From the NCBI RefSeq assembly GCF_031755915.1, contig NC_083386.1, forward strand, positions 4,247,001 through 4,311,000: DNA of 64,000 nucleotides, written 5' to 3'. A model generated the notes under the pieces. It was given only the letters and a program-made list of their open reading frames with translations. It made no database searches and was not told where the DNA came from. A program made the translations under genes and the position numbers. Position 1 is the stretch's first letter; each line of letters begins with the position of its first letter. Origin of the DNA: Ziziphus jujuba (taxonomy: Eukaryota; Streptophyta; Magnoliopsida; Rosales; Rhamnaceae). This document shows, piece by piece, positions 50,664 through 63,423 of this stretch.

Positions 50664-51032
50664 GGCATTGTATGAGAGGCAATGTCAGACTCCATTATGT
50701 TAGAATGAGACGGGTGAAAGGAAACTTCTAGACCCTGAGATTGTTCAGCCGACAATGGATAATGTCAATATTATACGAGCCAAGTTGAAAGCAGCACAAG
50801 ATAGGCAAAAGAGCTATGTGGATGTGCGTTGGAAGGATCTCAAGTTTGAGGTTAGCGATCGAGTATTCTTAAGGCTCTCTCCTTGGAAAGGTGTAGTACA
50901 TTTTGGACAATGAGGGAAGTTAAGTCCTTGCTACATTGGACCGTATGAGATAGTAGAGAGGATAGGTCCAGTGGCTTACAGGGTTGACTTGTCGGAGGAG
51001 CTTTCTCGAGTCCACGATGTTTTTCACATTCC

Positions 51033-51272
51033 ATGCTGCTCAAGTATATTTCAGACCCATCACATGTGTTGGAGACACAGGAGATTGAATTTAGGGATGA
51101 CTTGTTTTATGAGGAGCAGCCAGTGCAGATTTTAGGAAGGGAAGAGAAAAGGCTTTGCAATAAGACTATAGCTTTGGTGAAGGTTCTTTGGAGAAACCAA
51201 ATTGTCAAGGAGGTGACTTGGGAGCGAGAGAATAAAATGCGGAGTCAGTATCCTTACCTCTTCCAAAACTAA
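51033..51272 (+). pseudogene. Chromovirus integrase C-terminus with chromodomain-like end
   Basis: The frame carries PVQILGREEKRLCNKTIALV and KVLWRNQIVKEVTWERE, then SQYPYLF and a stop. This matches the C-terminal chromodomain region of Tekay/Del-type elements as I know it. The preceding region (50660-51030) holds frame-shifted linker text such as AAQDRQKSYVDVRW. Confidence 0.75.
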
Positions 51273-51314
51273 AGTACAAATTTTGTAGATGAAATTTCTT
51301 TAAGAGGGATAGGT

Positions 51315-51559
51315 TGTAACACCCTGTACCAAAAAATATACATGATTAAACAAGTTTGACTAAGTTTGACCAAGTCTGACCAAGTGAATAATATATAGGT
51401 TCAACTTGACTTTTTCAATAGCCAATATTTTTGGTTTGACTAAGCTACCATTGTGTAAATCTCCTCAATACGAGTTCACAGACTAGTGGCACGCCAAATT
51501 CTGAGTTACGGACAAAAAGTTATGGTTCTGAGAAGTTTTAAGCATAAGTTTTAAATCAG
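51315..51559 (+). repeat. 3' LTR of the chromovirus, first part
   Basis: Begins TGTAACACCCTGTACCAAAA after the purine-rich AAGAGGGATAGGT. It follows the 5' LTR to TTTTAAATCAG, where solo LTR H was inserted. Confidence 0.88.
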
Positions 51560-54540
51560 TGTAACACCCCATCCAAAACTACATCGGAATTCTTGCATGT
51601 TGACCGAGGTTGATAGTTGACCGAGTGTGTCAAAAGTTGACTTTTTGTTTCGATTGAAATTTCTAGTTGACCGTGGTATCGTAGCGAAGTACATGATGCC
51701 CGAGTTCGTAGACTAGTAGCACGTCGAAAACGGAGCTACGGTTTGAAAGTTATGGGCAAAACAAGTCGAGTTCAAACTGTCCAAAAGGTGCCGGGAGTTG
51801 ACTTTTTATGGTTGTAGAATTTTGTTTTGACTTTTGTATGGTTGTAAAATACTCGTTGATATAAGTTCATAGACTAGAGGCACGCTTAAATTGGACATCT
51901 GGTTAAAAAGTTATGGACATATGAAGTTTTCCGAATACTGTAATATTTTAATATATCTAGCTTGAGTGAACAGTACATGCCACATGTTGCAATTTCAGCC
52001 AATCCCGTGAGTGAACAGTGTCACCCACAGGGAGCTTTTATTTTGGCAAAACGCGTGAGCTGGCGGGAAAGGAGAGAGAGAGAGAGAGAGCTAGAGAGAG
52101 AACCTATCGGCCACCGCCACTTAGCCGTTTTCCGGCCACCCCAAGCCACATGCGCCTGACCGGTCTCTCACCCGTAGGAATTCCAGCCTACCCATCGAAT
52201 CTCACAGCCGGCCGGCTGCCGACACGCCCAGTTCGAGGCCATTTTTGGCGACAGTGCCGATTTCTTCAACTGCCAAGATCTCCTCATTCCGGCCTCCATT
52301 CTTGTCACCGTCGGTCCCGTTGAGACCATCTCCCTTCAACCTACAAAACCCCCAAAAATCTCAGTCATCGGCCATCGGACGCGCCGCCGGAGGGCCCAGT
52401 CATGTCTCTGGCCCCTCCCCACTAATTTCGACCCCCTGAACGCAGATCCGGGGTCCTTTTCCTCCAATTCGTGATGGTTTGGGAGAATCGAGGCTCTAAA
52501 TGCCGAGAGCTTTCCGGTGAGATTCCGGCCACCACCGGTCCGATCTTCGGAAAGTAAGACCGGATTCATAATCCCCGCCTCACAAGCTTCGATTCGGTAT
52601 ATTACTCGTCAATTTTGGTTGTCGTTTGTGTTCGCTCCCCGGATACCCATTTGGGAGTTGCCCGATTAAAATATTAAAATAATTGGTTTTGTGTATTGTG
52701 GATATTTTAGGTGCACGTGTAGATAGTGGAGTTGATCCTACGGAGGATCTTGATTGATACACGTGCTTAAGGTGAGTGACCTGCCTTTAAAACTATTTTG
52801 GGGTGATTAATTATATTTATTTTGTGTTAATTTGATATCTAAAATTATGCTCATGTGGTGGAATTTAATTATAATCGTGGAAAAAAATATTATTTTATAT
52901 GTATATATATGTTTATTGCTGCTAAATGAAAATTTGGTTTATTAATGAATTTTTGATTATTATTGTGATTTAATTGTATTTATCACGCATGAACAAGGTG
53001 GTTTCATTTAATTAATTATATTTGGATTTTAATATTATTTTTGGGCATGATTTGATTTTAAATATTTCAAGGAAAATATTGGTTTAAATTGGTAGTTTCA
53101 AATTTTATAATTATGCCCATGGAACATTATTTGATGGATTTTGTGATATGAGAAAAATTATTTGTACATTATTATCGGTGGATTTGTAATGGAAATGTTA
53201 AATTAAAATGTGGGAGGTTGAGTTCGAAAAATGGTATAATTCTCACGGTGAATTTTGGAAAAGATTGCGTATCTCTTTATAATAAAATTTAGTTATTTAT
53301 TTTAGATGCACTCATACAGTACTGGTGTTCTGTATTGTATATGTGGATGAGCGCATAAGTTATAATGTCTCCCGTGAGTTGCCACTAGACCGAGGATAGG
53401 CAAGTTTTATATAGTGCACATAAGTCGCCCCCCTCCATGGTTGGGATGACAGTTTAAGCAGCGGCGCTGTCGGGACGCCAAAAAGACTGTATGCAAGTTT
53501 CTCCCTTTAACCCCCCCGCCAGACGGTGCTCGGGACGCTGGGTATCGGAGGGCATCACTGGTATATGGTGTGGTGCGTCAAGTATAAATTTTCAGATAGA
53601 AATTTCAAACCCTAAAGGTTTTAAAATCGTATTTAAATTAAATGTATTTTATTTGCGTTACCATCTAATTAATTATTTAAATTACATTTTTTTGGCAATC
53701 TTTATTTTGATTGCTTAAATCAAATTTTATGAATTAGATATATTGAATTTTCCTATATGTTATATTTCTTTAATGCAAGTGTTCTAAATTTATTTATTAT
53801 ATTTTATTACATTTTTATTTATATTTGGATTATTTAATTATTATTTATTAAATTAATGATTCCTTGATTTTGGGGCATACAAATAATGGGTTTTGTGAAA
53901 ATGTTTTAAAAGGGGAACCTTTCCAACGGAGTGAATAGTGAGGGTTTTGAGAGAAAATATTATTTTCAAAGAATTATTATTTATTTATTTATTTAATTGT
54001 TTGGTATTGATTAATTAAATTCCTTTTATTGTTATATTATTAATATTAAAATTGTACTGTACATAGGGTCACTCACTGAGATGATTAGCATTTCATATTT
54101 TTAAATTCCGTTCCCCTAGATGCAAAGAGTGGTAGACGTTCTTCCGGAGCGAACCTAATCTCCGTCCCTGTCGTAATTCGAGAAGTTATCTTTGTCTTCA
54201 TTTATTTCAATTGTAATATTTCTTTCATCCTTGTTGTCTAATTTCTATACTTAATAGTACTTCATGAAGCTCTGTACACTGTCTTGGACATTTATGTATT
54301 AATTATGCATTGATTATTATTATTCATTTAGAGTGCTACAAATATGTGGGATTAAATTGTAGTAATGTGGGAGGAATAAGGTGGTATTTATAGAAGTGTG
54401 TTTTCAGTGCAGGAAATTTTTGGTAAGTCTAACCCGTAGGGGAAGTTCTATTGGATTTTCCATTGGAAGGTCCGGTAGGGTTTCCTTGGGATCAGGGCTT
54501 GTCTAGGGTTCCGGTGAGGAATTTTGGACGGGTCCTGACA
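51560..54540 (+). mobile_element. Solo LTR H, complete, nested in the chromovirus 3' LTR
   Basis: 2,981 bp, TGTAACACCCCATCCAAAAC to GACGGGTCCTGACA. Flanks are TCAG (51556-51559) and TTAG (54541-54544), and the chromovirus LTR continues directly with TGTCCAAGCC. It carries all family landmarks, including the hairpin near 52711-52768. It inserted after the chromovirus did. Confidence 0.92.
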
Positions 54541-56851
54541 TTAGTGTCCAAGCCAATCTCCAGTTTTTGTCTGTTAGTGACCCAAAGCTTTATATAAGCC
54601 TAGGTAAGTGTGTCAAACAGGAAACAAAGACCAAAATACCCATTTTTCCCCAAAACCTGAGAAATTCTCTCCTCAGACCCGTGGGTTCAAACTGGATCGT
54701 TTCGACTCGTTTACCGTCGAACCGGGTCACCGCCGTTTTGCCCATTTCCGGCCAACCACCACTTACACACGCCAGCCACCTAGGAAGGTCACCTGAAGGC
54801 GACCTCAGCTGTCAAATTTCACGACAAGAAGTGGCCGGACGCGCCCAAATCGGGCCGGCGAAGTCCGCGGCAGCTTGTGAGGTGGGTCGCCAGATTTTCT
54901 CATTTTTTGGCCATCTCAGGCCAACCCATATACCTTTTCCACTATTTTCGACCCATCTGAGCTCATTTCCATGGTAATTTTGTCCAGATTCCTCACCATT
55001 TGAAAGATCCGACAATGAGAAGTTTGGCCGACGCTTCAACAGTGTTTTCTAGCCACCGGAGGAAACTTTGGACCAAGGTGAGCATACTGATGAGTTCCTT
55101 GTCTCTTGGACTTTTGTCAATATAAAGTTTGTGAATTTTGGAGGTCGTTTGATAATTTTTCCATTTTTGGATCAATTAGTTAATTTTCGGATAAGTTGGG
55201 GACTGTGTTTGGACAAAATTAGTCAAATTAATTAAAATTGGAGTTGAATTAGTGAAATTAGATATTATTAGGACCCATTAGGTGGTTCAATTTTGAAATA
55301 TTAGGCTTCGGGTAAAAATCCCCAATTTTGGGTACCGAGCCCCAAGGACATGCGGTATAATTGGACTGTCCGGTGTCCAATTTATGCAATTTTGTAGTAC
55401 TGTAAATCATTTTGAGACAATTGGGTTATACAAGTATCTCTGATTTAGTTGTTTGGAGCCTGAGGAATATTTTATTATATTATAGGCAGTTAAGTTGAGC
55501 CTGTAGGCAATCCTGTAGAGGAGCAGGCATGAGCATCTACAATACTGTGAGTGGTTATATCACTTTTAAATGATTTGGGTATATAGTATAGTATATATGG
55601 GGTTTAAATATTTTACGTATATATCATTTGATTGAAATGTTGTTTTATGCATAAATAAATATTTGCTTTCACATATATGTGTTATCATTTTATATGACTT
55701 TTGATAATATTTTAAGTGATTGGTCCATAAACGGACTTGTGGTATTTAAATATCTTGGTAATTAAATTAAGATTTTAAATCATTTTGGAAACTATTTGGT
55801 TTGAGAAACCAGATTGAAAATCATATAATTTTAAGCACGATCAAATATTTTATAATTTTATGTGCTTAAAATTGGTTTATGGTGAATATATTTCACTGTG
55901 GTATTTTTCGTTTTCGTATGAAATGATGTTTTGAGATTTTGAAGTATTTAATTAAGCAGTGGAAGTTTAAATGCTAAATTATGATTTATGATACAGTATC
56001 GTTTGGAAAAGTATACATATAATCTTACAAGATTGTTTCATGTATACTGTATTGGTTATTTTTAAATTGATGTACCATGTAATGCTAATACCTTGGATCA
56101 GTATTATATTATATTGTATTATATTACCACCCGCTGGGTTTATCATGGTGCCGTGAGGTTGGTATCGTCCAACGGTTTATTATTGCCACGGACCGTAAGG
56201 TTGGGTACGTCCCGACGGTTATTTATTATTTCCACGACACCATTCATATATTGAGGGTCGTGAGGTGGGTGTATTCCACGGTTTGTATATTGGTACATCG
56301 TATGGTATATTGTATATATTTGTATATATTGTTGATTTATAAATATTGTGGTGATTTCTGCATTTTCATATTTATTTGGTGGAACTGTATTTATTATAGT
56401 TTATGCTCAAATGTTTATATCTAGATTTGAGACATTTCATAATATTACATTGATCATTCAATCATACTTTTGAGCATCGGCTTATCGCTTGTTTTCTTCC
56501 ACTACAGTAGCCGTATTTATCCATTCTTCACCTATTGTTATCTTCTGGACTTATTTATTACTTATTTGTACTCATAGACTTTGTTGATACTCTTAGAATG
56601 CTTTGATTTTAATTATGGGACTCAGTAAAGACCATAGTACTCATGTGTGTAGTTATGGCCTGTAGTACAGTAGGCCGGTTGTGGACTTATTTATATATAT
56701 ATATTAAGGTATTAATGATAATGCTAGTGTTTGATTATCTATGTTTTAAGATGAGGTTCCATCGGATATTTTCTAGGGATTGTCCAGTGGGACTTCACTA
56801 GGCGGAATCACCCAGGAGGTCCTGGGAGGGTTCCTGGGGCGGATCCTGTCA
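54541..56851 (+). repeat. 3' LTR of the chromovirus, second part
   Basis: Resumes at TTAGTGTCCAAGCC and ends GGATCCTGTCA at 56851, followed by the TCAGC target duplication. Relative to the 5' LTR it lacks about 229 bp at about 56479 and keeps two short segments that the 5' LTR lost. Confidence 0.9.
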
Positions 56852-57639
56852 TCAGCAATTCTTCCAAGCTAACCAACATGATATAATCTTAGCCAGCCTT
56901 CCGAAATCCGGAACGACGTGGTTGAAGGCCTTGATCTTCTCTATCATGAACACTAATTGCTACCCACTCAAAGATAGCCCTTTGCTTATCACTCATCCAC
57001 ATGATCTTGTGTTCAGCGTTGAGTATAAACTTTACCGCCATAGCTTACCTCGAAACCTTGACCAACTTTCTCAACCAAGAATTTTCGCCACCCATACACA
57101 TTATACCTCACTACCACATTCAATTATCCATTCGAATTGTCGAATTGTTTATATATGTAGAAACCCTTTGGATAATTTTGTGTCTTATTGGCATTTTTCT
57201 CGTGCAACTAAGAATGTAAATATAAAACCAGGTCCTATTGATGAATCATTTGTGAACTACTGTGCAGGTTATGATGTATTGGAAAGCGAGCTTAGAGAAG
57301 CCAGAAAAGGTACTGTTTATGATGTATGAAGATTTGAAGGAGGAAGTAGAGTTTGAGATAAAGTGATTGGCAATGTTTTTGGGGTTTCCATTTACTTTGA
57401 AGGAAGAAGAAGAAGGGTTGGTAGAAGAAATTTTAAGGCCGTGTAGCTTCGAACATTTGAAGAGTTTGGAGGTAAACAAAAATGATGTATTCAATCGTGG
57501 AATTCCTGTGACTGCCTATTTTAGGAAAGGTGAGGCTGGAGATTATGCCAATCATCTTACGCCTTCTATGGTTGAACATTTGAGCAAGGTGATAGAAGAA
57601 AAGTTTGCCAACTCTGGCCTAGTATTCAAATCAAATTAA
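56852..57639 (+). pseudogene. SOT3 sulfotransferase pseudogene, 3' part
   Basis: Continues SOT3 after the retrotransposon. It includes PKSGTTWLKAL in intact form, THTHYTSLPHS with the catalytic-His region, RNPLDNFVSYWHF, and the C-terminal [13 protein letters not shown]. Besides the 11.9-kb insertion it has a deletion of about 32 bp near 57270 relative to SOT2, which shifts the frame, and TGA at 57364-57366 where SOT2 has AGA. The stop is TAA at 57637-57639. The catalytic motifs are better preserved than in SOT2, so the two copies decayed independently. Confidence 0.93.
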
Positions 57640-59377
57640 TCTCAAAAACAATTTGTACGGCGGTTTAATTAATTTCTTGTTCTTATTTTTAATTTGTTTA
57701 AATTTTCAATGTTGCTTCATTTAAATTATGCTTTTATTGCACTTTGCCATGGTTGTCTTGCTATAGATTAATAAACTGGCGTTGCCAAATAATGTTCTTG
57801 TAATAATTTCTGCATTTATCTTAGAATTACGCAGAAAATAATAATGGTAATTAGTACATAATATTTGGTCAAATTGGGTATACCTTATTTATGAGATTTT
57901 AAAGTAAACGTGCAAGTATATATCTATATATATATATATGTCCCTAATGTGTGCATAGCTGGTGAGTCTCATATTTCCTACTTCCTAGAGTACTGGAAAA
58001 CTTTGTTTGGAACATGATTGATTAAGTTGATTAACTATTAACTCATGCAATACAATTTACAATATTTTTTTGGTCAACAATAGAACGGGTGGATCTGAAG
58101 GTGTGTTCTCAGGAATATATGTGTATATATATATATATATATTTTATTTTTTACTGAGCCAATCATTTGAATACCACCAATACTAATTACAATTGACAAT
58201 GTAAATGAATGATAAATGTTATAAGGTCAAAAAAAAAAAAATTAACATTAATTTCTTGGAAGGTGTCATCTCTGTGTCTTACATATACACTGGGACATGC
58301 ACAATTGTTTTTACTTTTATTAATTAACATCTATGTGCATGGATGGTCTAATACTAAAAGATACTAGTTTTAAGATAATAATTCTAAATTCAAATCTTAA
58401 TAATAATAATAATAATAATGTACAATCAGCACTGCCATTAATAATCATAGAGAACCTATGTGAGGCGCCCATCTCTCTTTTTTTTTCTTTTTTTTTCTTT
58501 TTTTTTAAAATTAATTTTCATATATATTATATCCTGTATATTGCCTTTTCAATTTCATCGGTTAAAATAAAGTTTTGCCCCTTCTCGAATTCTAAATTTC
58601 CTCTCCAATTTAACCAATTTTAACATTTTCTTCTACCCTAAAAGTTTTAGTGATACTTATCAAATCTAATGGCACACATTATCTCTACTAAAAATGGTAA
58701 ATATTTTTAGCATTAATATCGGTAAAAAATCCTACTTTACAGAATTTTTATTTTATTAAAATTCTTACTTTTATATTTATTTTAAAAAATATTATTTGTC
58801 ATCACTAATAAACAGCTACTCATGATATCTATATATCAAATGACAATTTAAATAATTATTTTTAGAATTTTAGTATAAAAATTAAGAACAAAATTAAATG
58901 CATGCTTCCAATAAAAATTTGTCATATAAGTAACAAGAATATTTTTTATTTATATTAAAATTGTAGTTAATAAATTGCAATCAATTAATTAGTGTCTTAA
59001 ATTAAAAAAAAAAAAGGGTTTAGTTGAATAAGAAAAAAATTATAAATTATCTTAACATATCATATAAAATATTTAGACTTATTTTACAAAAATTATAAAT
59101 AGTTAGATTTTGTGTCTATCATTTGTATGTAACGGTGATGTATTTCCTGGGCTCACCACTGTTAATAATTGAGTCTTTTTTTTTTTTTTTTGGGTATAAA
59201 TCAATAATTCATCTCATTATTCTGGATGTAGTTCCTGTATCCACCACTTATAATAATTCAGTCTTTGTTTTTTAGTACAGATTAATAATTCATCTCTTTA
59301 TTTAAAAGTTCTTAACACAGGATGTACCAAACTCCCTCTGAGAGGTATAAATTTGGATGAATTTCGTCATGACAGAC
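57640..59377. other. Duplicated downstream flank, second copy
   Basis: Matches 28026-29753 nearly end to end, with small indels and an extra (AT)n near 58122-58142. Non-coding. The (AAT)n tract is at about 58399-58420. Confidence 0.75.
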
Positions 59378-59449
59378 GAGAGAACACACGTTTAGTGGGC
59401 ACGACAATGAGTTGACTCACCCTGGAAGGGGTGAGTCCGAACATGTCAG
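59378..59449 (-). pseudogene. CYP84A-like P450 3' end, second copy, truncated
   Basis: Matches the last about 24 codons of the P450 exon at 29754-30377. The minus-strand reading is similar to SQLIVVP-KRVF-RLS. It is cut at 59449 by an LTR retrotransposon, so only the tail remains. Confidence 0.8.
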
Positions 59450-59883
59450 TGTTATGGTCACATTGGTTGCATGGCCCATGCAAGTCTTACGTGGCCAATT
59501 AGTGGGAATGTGGGGCTGTTAGGAATGGGCCTAATATTGGTGCTATTACCTTTAGTAGTGGATAGAACAAAATCAGTTAATGTATTATTGTTATTTTGTT
59601 TAGTTGTTATTTCAGTTGTAGGCATGGCCTTATTGCGGGTAGTGGTAGTAGTGGGGCTGATTAGTTTGGAAGTCATTTTTTGATTCTTGTTATGTAGTGG
59701 GCATATATATTGTACCTTAGGAATGAAATAGAGCATCAGATAAAGTTTATTAACCTTCTCTCTAACTTTCTCTCTTTAATCTCTCTCTCTAGAATATTGT
59801 TTTGTTTTTCTATAACCGAAACAGGGGAGTTCCTTCCTTTTATATCTCTGCCTTTTCATTGCTTCGAAATTCTTAACCCATCA
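59450..59883 (+). repeat. 5' LTR of a second Ty3-type retrotransposon
   Basis: 434 bp, TGTTATGGTCACATTGG to CTTAACCCATCA. It has a TATA-like GCATATATATTG near 59701 and a (CT)n tract near 59756-59791. A primer site follows 2 bp after its end. No matching 3' LTR lies in the window, because LTR I cuts the element. Confidence 0.8.
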
Positions 59884-59885
59884 AT

Positions 59886-59896
59886 TGGTATCAGAG
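59886..59896 (+). other. Primer-binding site of the second retrotransposon
   Basis: TGGTATCAGAG, complementary to initiator methionine tRNA, starts 2 bp after the LTR. Confidence 0.85.
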
Positions 59897-59906
59897 TTAG
59901 GTTCAA

Positions 59907-60643
59907 ATGGTACCCAGGGCAAGACTAATGCCAAGTTTTGAAATGAGGTAAACGAGGCCCTAGCAAGACATGAGACTAGTATCCACCAGGTGAATACACA
60001 GTTCGAGCAAGTCACTGCAACCTTGCAGACGGTTTTGTCAGAACTCCAATCTCTTCGAGTGTCTACTAAATCATTCCAACCCTCTCAGGATATCAATCCC
60101 TTTTCTCTTGGAGAATCCTCAAACACAGCCAACGAACCCAACCACCATCAATTGAAACTTTTCTTCCCAAAATTTGATTGAGAGGACCCGCAGGGATGGG
60201 TGTACAAAGCAGAACAATATTTCGAGTTCCAGGGAGTTCCTGCTAACCAACAAGTTTCATTGGCATCATTTCATTTGGAGGGATTGGCCCTCCAATGGCA
60301 TAGGTGGTTCATGAAATTTCATGGGCCAGTATCTTGGAAAGAGTTTACAAAAGCCATTCTCCTATGCTTCGGACCAACTGAATTCGAAGACCCTTCAGAA
60401 GCTTTGATTCGTCTACGACAGACCACCACATTAGAGGCTTACCAGGAGAACTTTGAGAAATTATCCCACCGAATTGATGGATTGCCGGAATCATTTTTAA
60501 TTGGTTGTTTTATTGCAGGCTTAAGAGATGACATTTGCTTAGATGTTAAAATCAAACATTCACGAACTTTGACCGAAGCCATAGGGGTGGCACGCCTAAT
60601 TGAGAAACGTAATCTCCTGCAAAGGAAACTTCCACAATTTCAG
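59907..60643 (+). pseudogene. Retrotransposon gag, broken
   Basis: After the primer site, an ATG at 59907 and a shift of one base lead into NEVNEALARHE text. Two TGA stops interrupt it: one where a CGA is expected near 59938, the other at 60179-60181 inside the FPKFD-EDPQGW motif. The long stretch from 60200 carries ASFHLEGLALQWHRWFM, FGPTEFEDPSEALIRLRQT and LPESFLIGCFIAGLRDDI, typical of the Ty3-type gag domain. The reading ends where minus-strand LTR I begins. Confidence 0.85.
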
Positions 60644-62978
60644 TATCAGGACCCGTCCAAAATTCCTCACCGGAACCCTAAACAAGCCCTGATCCCAGGG
60701 AAACCCTACTGGACCCTTTAATGGAAAATCCGGCAAAACATCCCCTAAGGATTGGACTTACCACAAATTTCCTGCACTGAAAACACACTTCTATAAACAC
60801 CACCTTATTCCTCCCACATTACTACAATTTAATTCCACAAATTTACAGCACTCCAAAATAATAACAGAGAATTAATGTAGTATTTAATAAAATATGTCCA
60901 ATACAGTATACAGAGCATTATACAAATAAATATGGAATTGATACAATGTCAGATAAAGAAGCAATACAAAATAGAGAGGGAAAAAGGAAATAAATGCTTC
61001 TTGGACTTTCTGCAATGAACTGAGACGTCAAGTTCACCCCCGGCCAATTAACGTCGACTAACCTGGACCTAAGGGAACGAAATTTAAAAATATGACTTGC
61101 TAATCATCTCAGTGAGTAACCCAGTCTAATATACAATTATAATAGTAATAATAATTATAGTACACTTGATTAATTAAGAATAAATAAATATATAAATAAT
61201 AATTAATGGGAAATAATATTTTCTCTCAAAACCCTCACGATTCACTCAGTTGGAAAAGTCTTCTTTTTAAAACATTTTACAAAACCCGCTATTTGTATGC
61301 CCCGAAAACCAAGGAAAAACAATTAGTCAATAGTTTTCTAATACAAGACGATAATTCAAGAATCTAAATTTATAATTAAATAAATTGAAATAAAAATAAC
61401 TTATAACATTTACTAAATAATTAATTCATGTCATAACAATTAATACCTAAATATTAATAAAACTCACATTAAAACAATTCATGAAATAATTAAATAATGT
61501 ATAATAAATCAAGTTATTGAATAATTAAGCAAAGGAAAAATTAAATCAAATTAAAACCTCTATTTGAAATAAATAATAAAAACAACATTAAATATATTTT
61601 TAATTTAAATACAATTTCAGAATATTTATTTTGAAATCCATGTTCCGAAAAACCACTTGATGCACCCACTATATACCAGTGGCGCCAACGGTACCCAGCA
61701 TCCCGAGCACCACCAGACAGGAGGTTAAAGAGAGAAATCGGCATACGGTCGGGTGGCATTCCACCACGCCGCTGCAAACAGGCATCCTGGCCATAGAGAG
61801 GCAGCCTACCTTCATCCGATGGCAACCACAGGACAACCCCATAATCACCTGTGCGCTAGTCACACCCACATGCGCACTCACCACATCCACCTGCACACTA
61901 ATCATATCTATGCATAAAGAATACCAGTACGTGTATGGTGCATCAGAAAATCATAATTCATAAATCAATATTTTTATTATCTCAAAATTTCATAAACATC
62001 ATGAGGTTTATTCCATCCAATTAAACCCGTAAATTTTCTACAATTCCTTTATAAATCATCATCATAAATCCATCACACAATTTCCATCAGCTTCAAATCC
62101 ATTAACTTTCAAATGCATCAATTTTCCAATCCACAATATTCAAATGCGTAAGCATAATTTTTAAAATAATATGCTTAAATCCTTAAAATTCAAGATAGGC
62201 ATAATTTCATTAAAATCCCATAAAATTTCCAAAATTCATACATCCATATATATGCATTTTTATTAATCAAAATAAACTCACAAATAAATTCCACAATAAA
62301 TCAATTAATATTAAAATCACAATTCCTTTAAATATCAAATTTCCATAAAAATCTAAATTTCCATAATTTGTCAAAAATCATATATGAATTAATGCACATA
62401 TACATTTCAATTTATTCAAATTGTGCCACCAAAATTTCAAATATAATTTTGCTAAATATTTAACACATAAATATTAAATCCAAGCATTTAATTATCACAA
62501 AATAAATATAATTTAACACCCGAAAATAATTTTGAAGGTGGGTCACTCACTTCGAGCACGCAATTAACCCAAGATCCTCTATGGAATCAATTCCACGATG
62601 TACACGTGCTCCTAGAACAACAATATGACACAACTCAAATAAATTCATATTTTATTTGGGTAAATAATACACGGTACCGGGGGGTTTAACACAAATGTTA
62701 ACCAAAATTTGCGAATAATATACCGAATCGTAGCTTATGGAACGGGGATCGCATTACCGGCCTCCATTGACCCCAATTCCGCCGGTGGTGGTCGGAATTT
62801 GCCCGGGAAGTACCGGCCGAACTTCACCTCCTCATAACTCGTGAACCACTTCGAATTTAAACAATTGGAGACCATATTTGAACTCAAAGGACCCAAAATA
62901 GGGGGAAAGGGGTGGAAGATCGGACTGGGTTGGCTGAAAATGGCGACAATCGCCGGAGAACTCAACCCACCGTCGCCG
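60644..62978 (-). mobile_element. LTR I (minus strand), 3' part, interrupted by LTR J
   Basis: Its 3' end is at 60644 (TATCAGGACCCGTCC, the complement of the family end with one change). It runs through CCTAAGGATTGGACTTACCA, the GATGATTAGCA(A)GTC-type segment near 61095, the hairpin near 62550-62615, and a GC-rich block near 62755-62980. LTR J begins at 62979. The remainder of I lies beyond J, outside the window. Confidence 0.82.
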
Positions 62979-63423
62979 TGTCAGGACCCGTCCAAAGTTC
63001 CTCACCAGAACCCTAGACAAGCTCTGATCCCAGGGAAATCCTACCGGATTCTCCAATGGAAAATCCCGCAAAAACTCCCCTAAGGGTTGGACTCACCACT
63101 ATTTTCCTACACTGAAAATACACTTCTATATACACCACCTTATTCCTCCCACATTACTACAATTTAAGTTCCACAACTGGCAGCACTTCGATAACAAATT
63201 ATATAAAAGACATATAATGGAATTAATTTACTAAATAACCAATTAAGATATACCATCATAGATTCTCGTCCACCCACACCACCCACTTAGTGCTACACAT
63301 ATCAAATACACTTTAAATATCGTTTTACAAATAGCCCAATGCATAACATAGAAAGAAAGGTAAAACAACATCACATTAACAATCAAGAAAAAACTATAAC
63401 AAACGTTTTAATGATAATGGTAT
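62979..63423 (-). mobile_element. LTR J (minus strand), 3' part, nested in LTR I
   Basis: Starts TGTCAGGACCCGTCCAAAG, the complement of the family 3' end. It continues with the CACTGAAAATACACTTCTAT and CCTCCCACATTACTACAATT landmarks to about 63190. Beyond about 63230 it no longer matches the other solo LTRs clearly, so it belongs to a diverged subfamily or carries another insertion. Confidence 0.7.

Larger units (their letters stand above)
44929..56851 (+). mobile_element. Ty3-type chromovirus LTR retrotransposon splitting SOT3
   Basis: The element is 11.9 kb including a nested solo LTR. It is flanked by the perfect 5-bp duplication TCAGC (44924-44928 and 56852-56856). Order: 5' LTR 44929-47601, primer site 47605-47616, gag remnant, RNase H, integrase, chromodomain-like end, short purine tract before 51315, and 3' LTR 51315-56851 with an insertion. 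RNase H before integrase marks the Ty3 group, and the LTR size with the WRN-IV-E-TWERE C-terminus points to a Tekay/Del-like chromovirus. The reverse transcriptase is not recognisable and every frame is broken, so the copy is defective. Confidence 0.92.
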
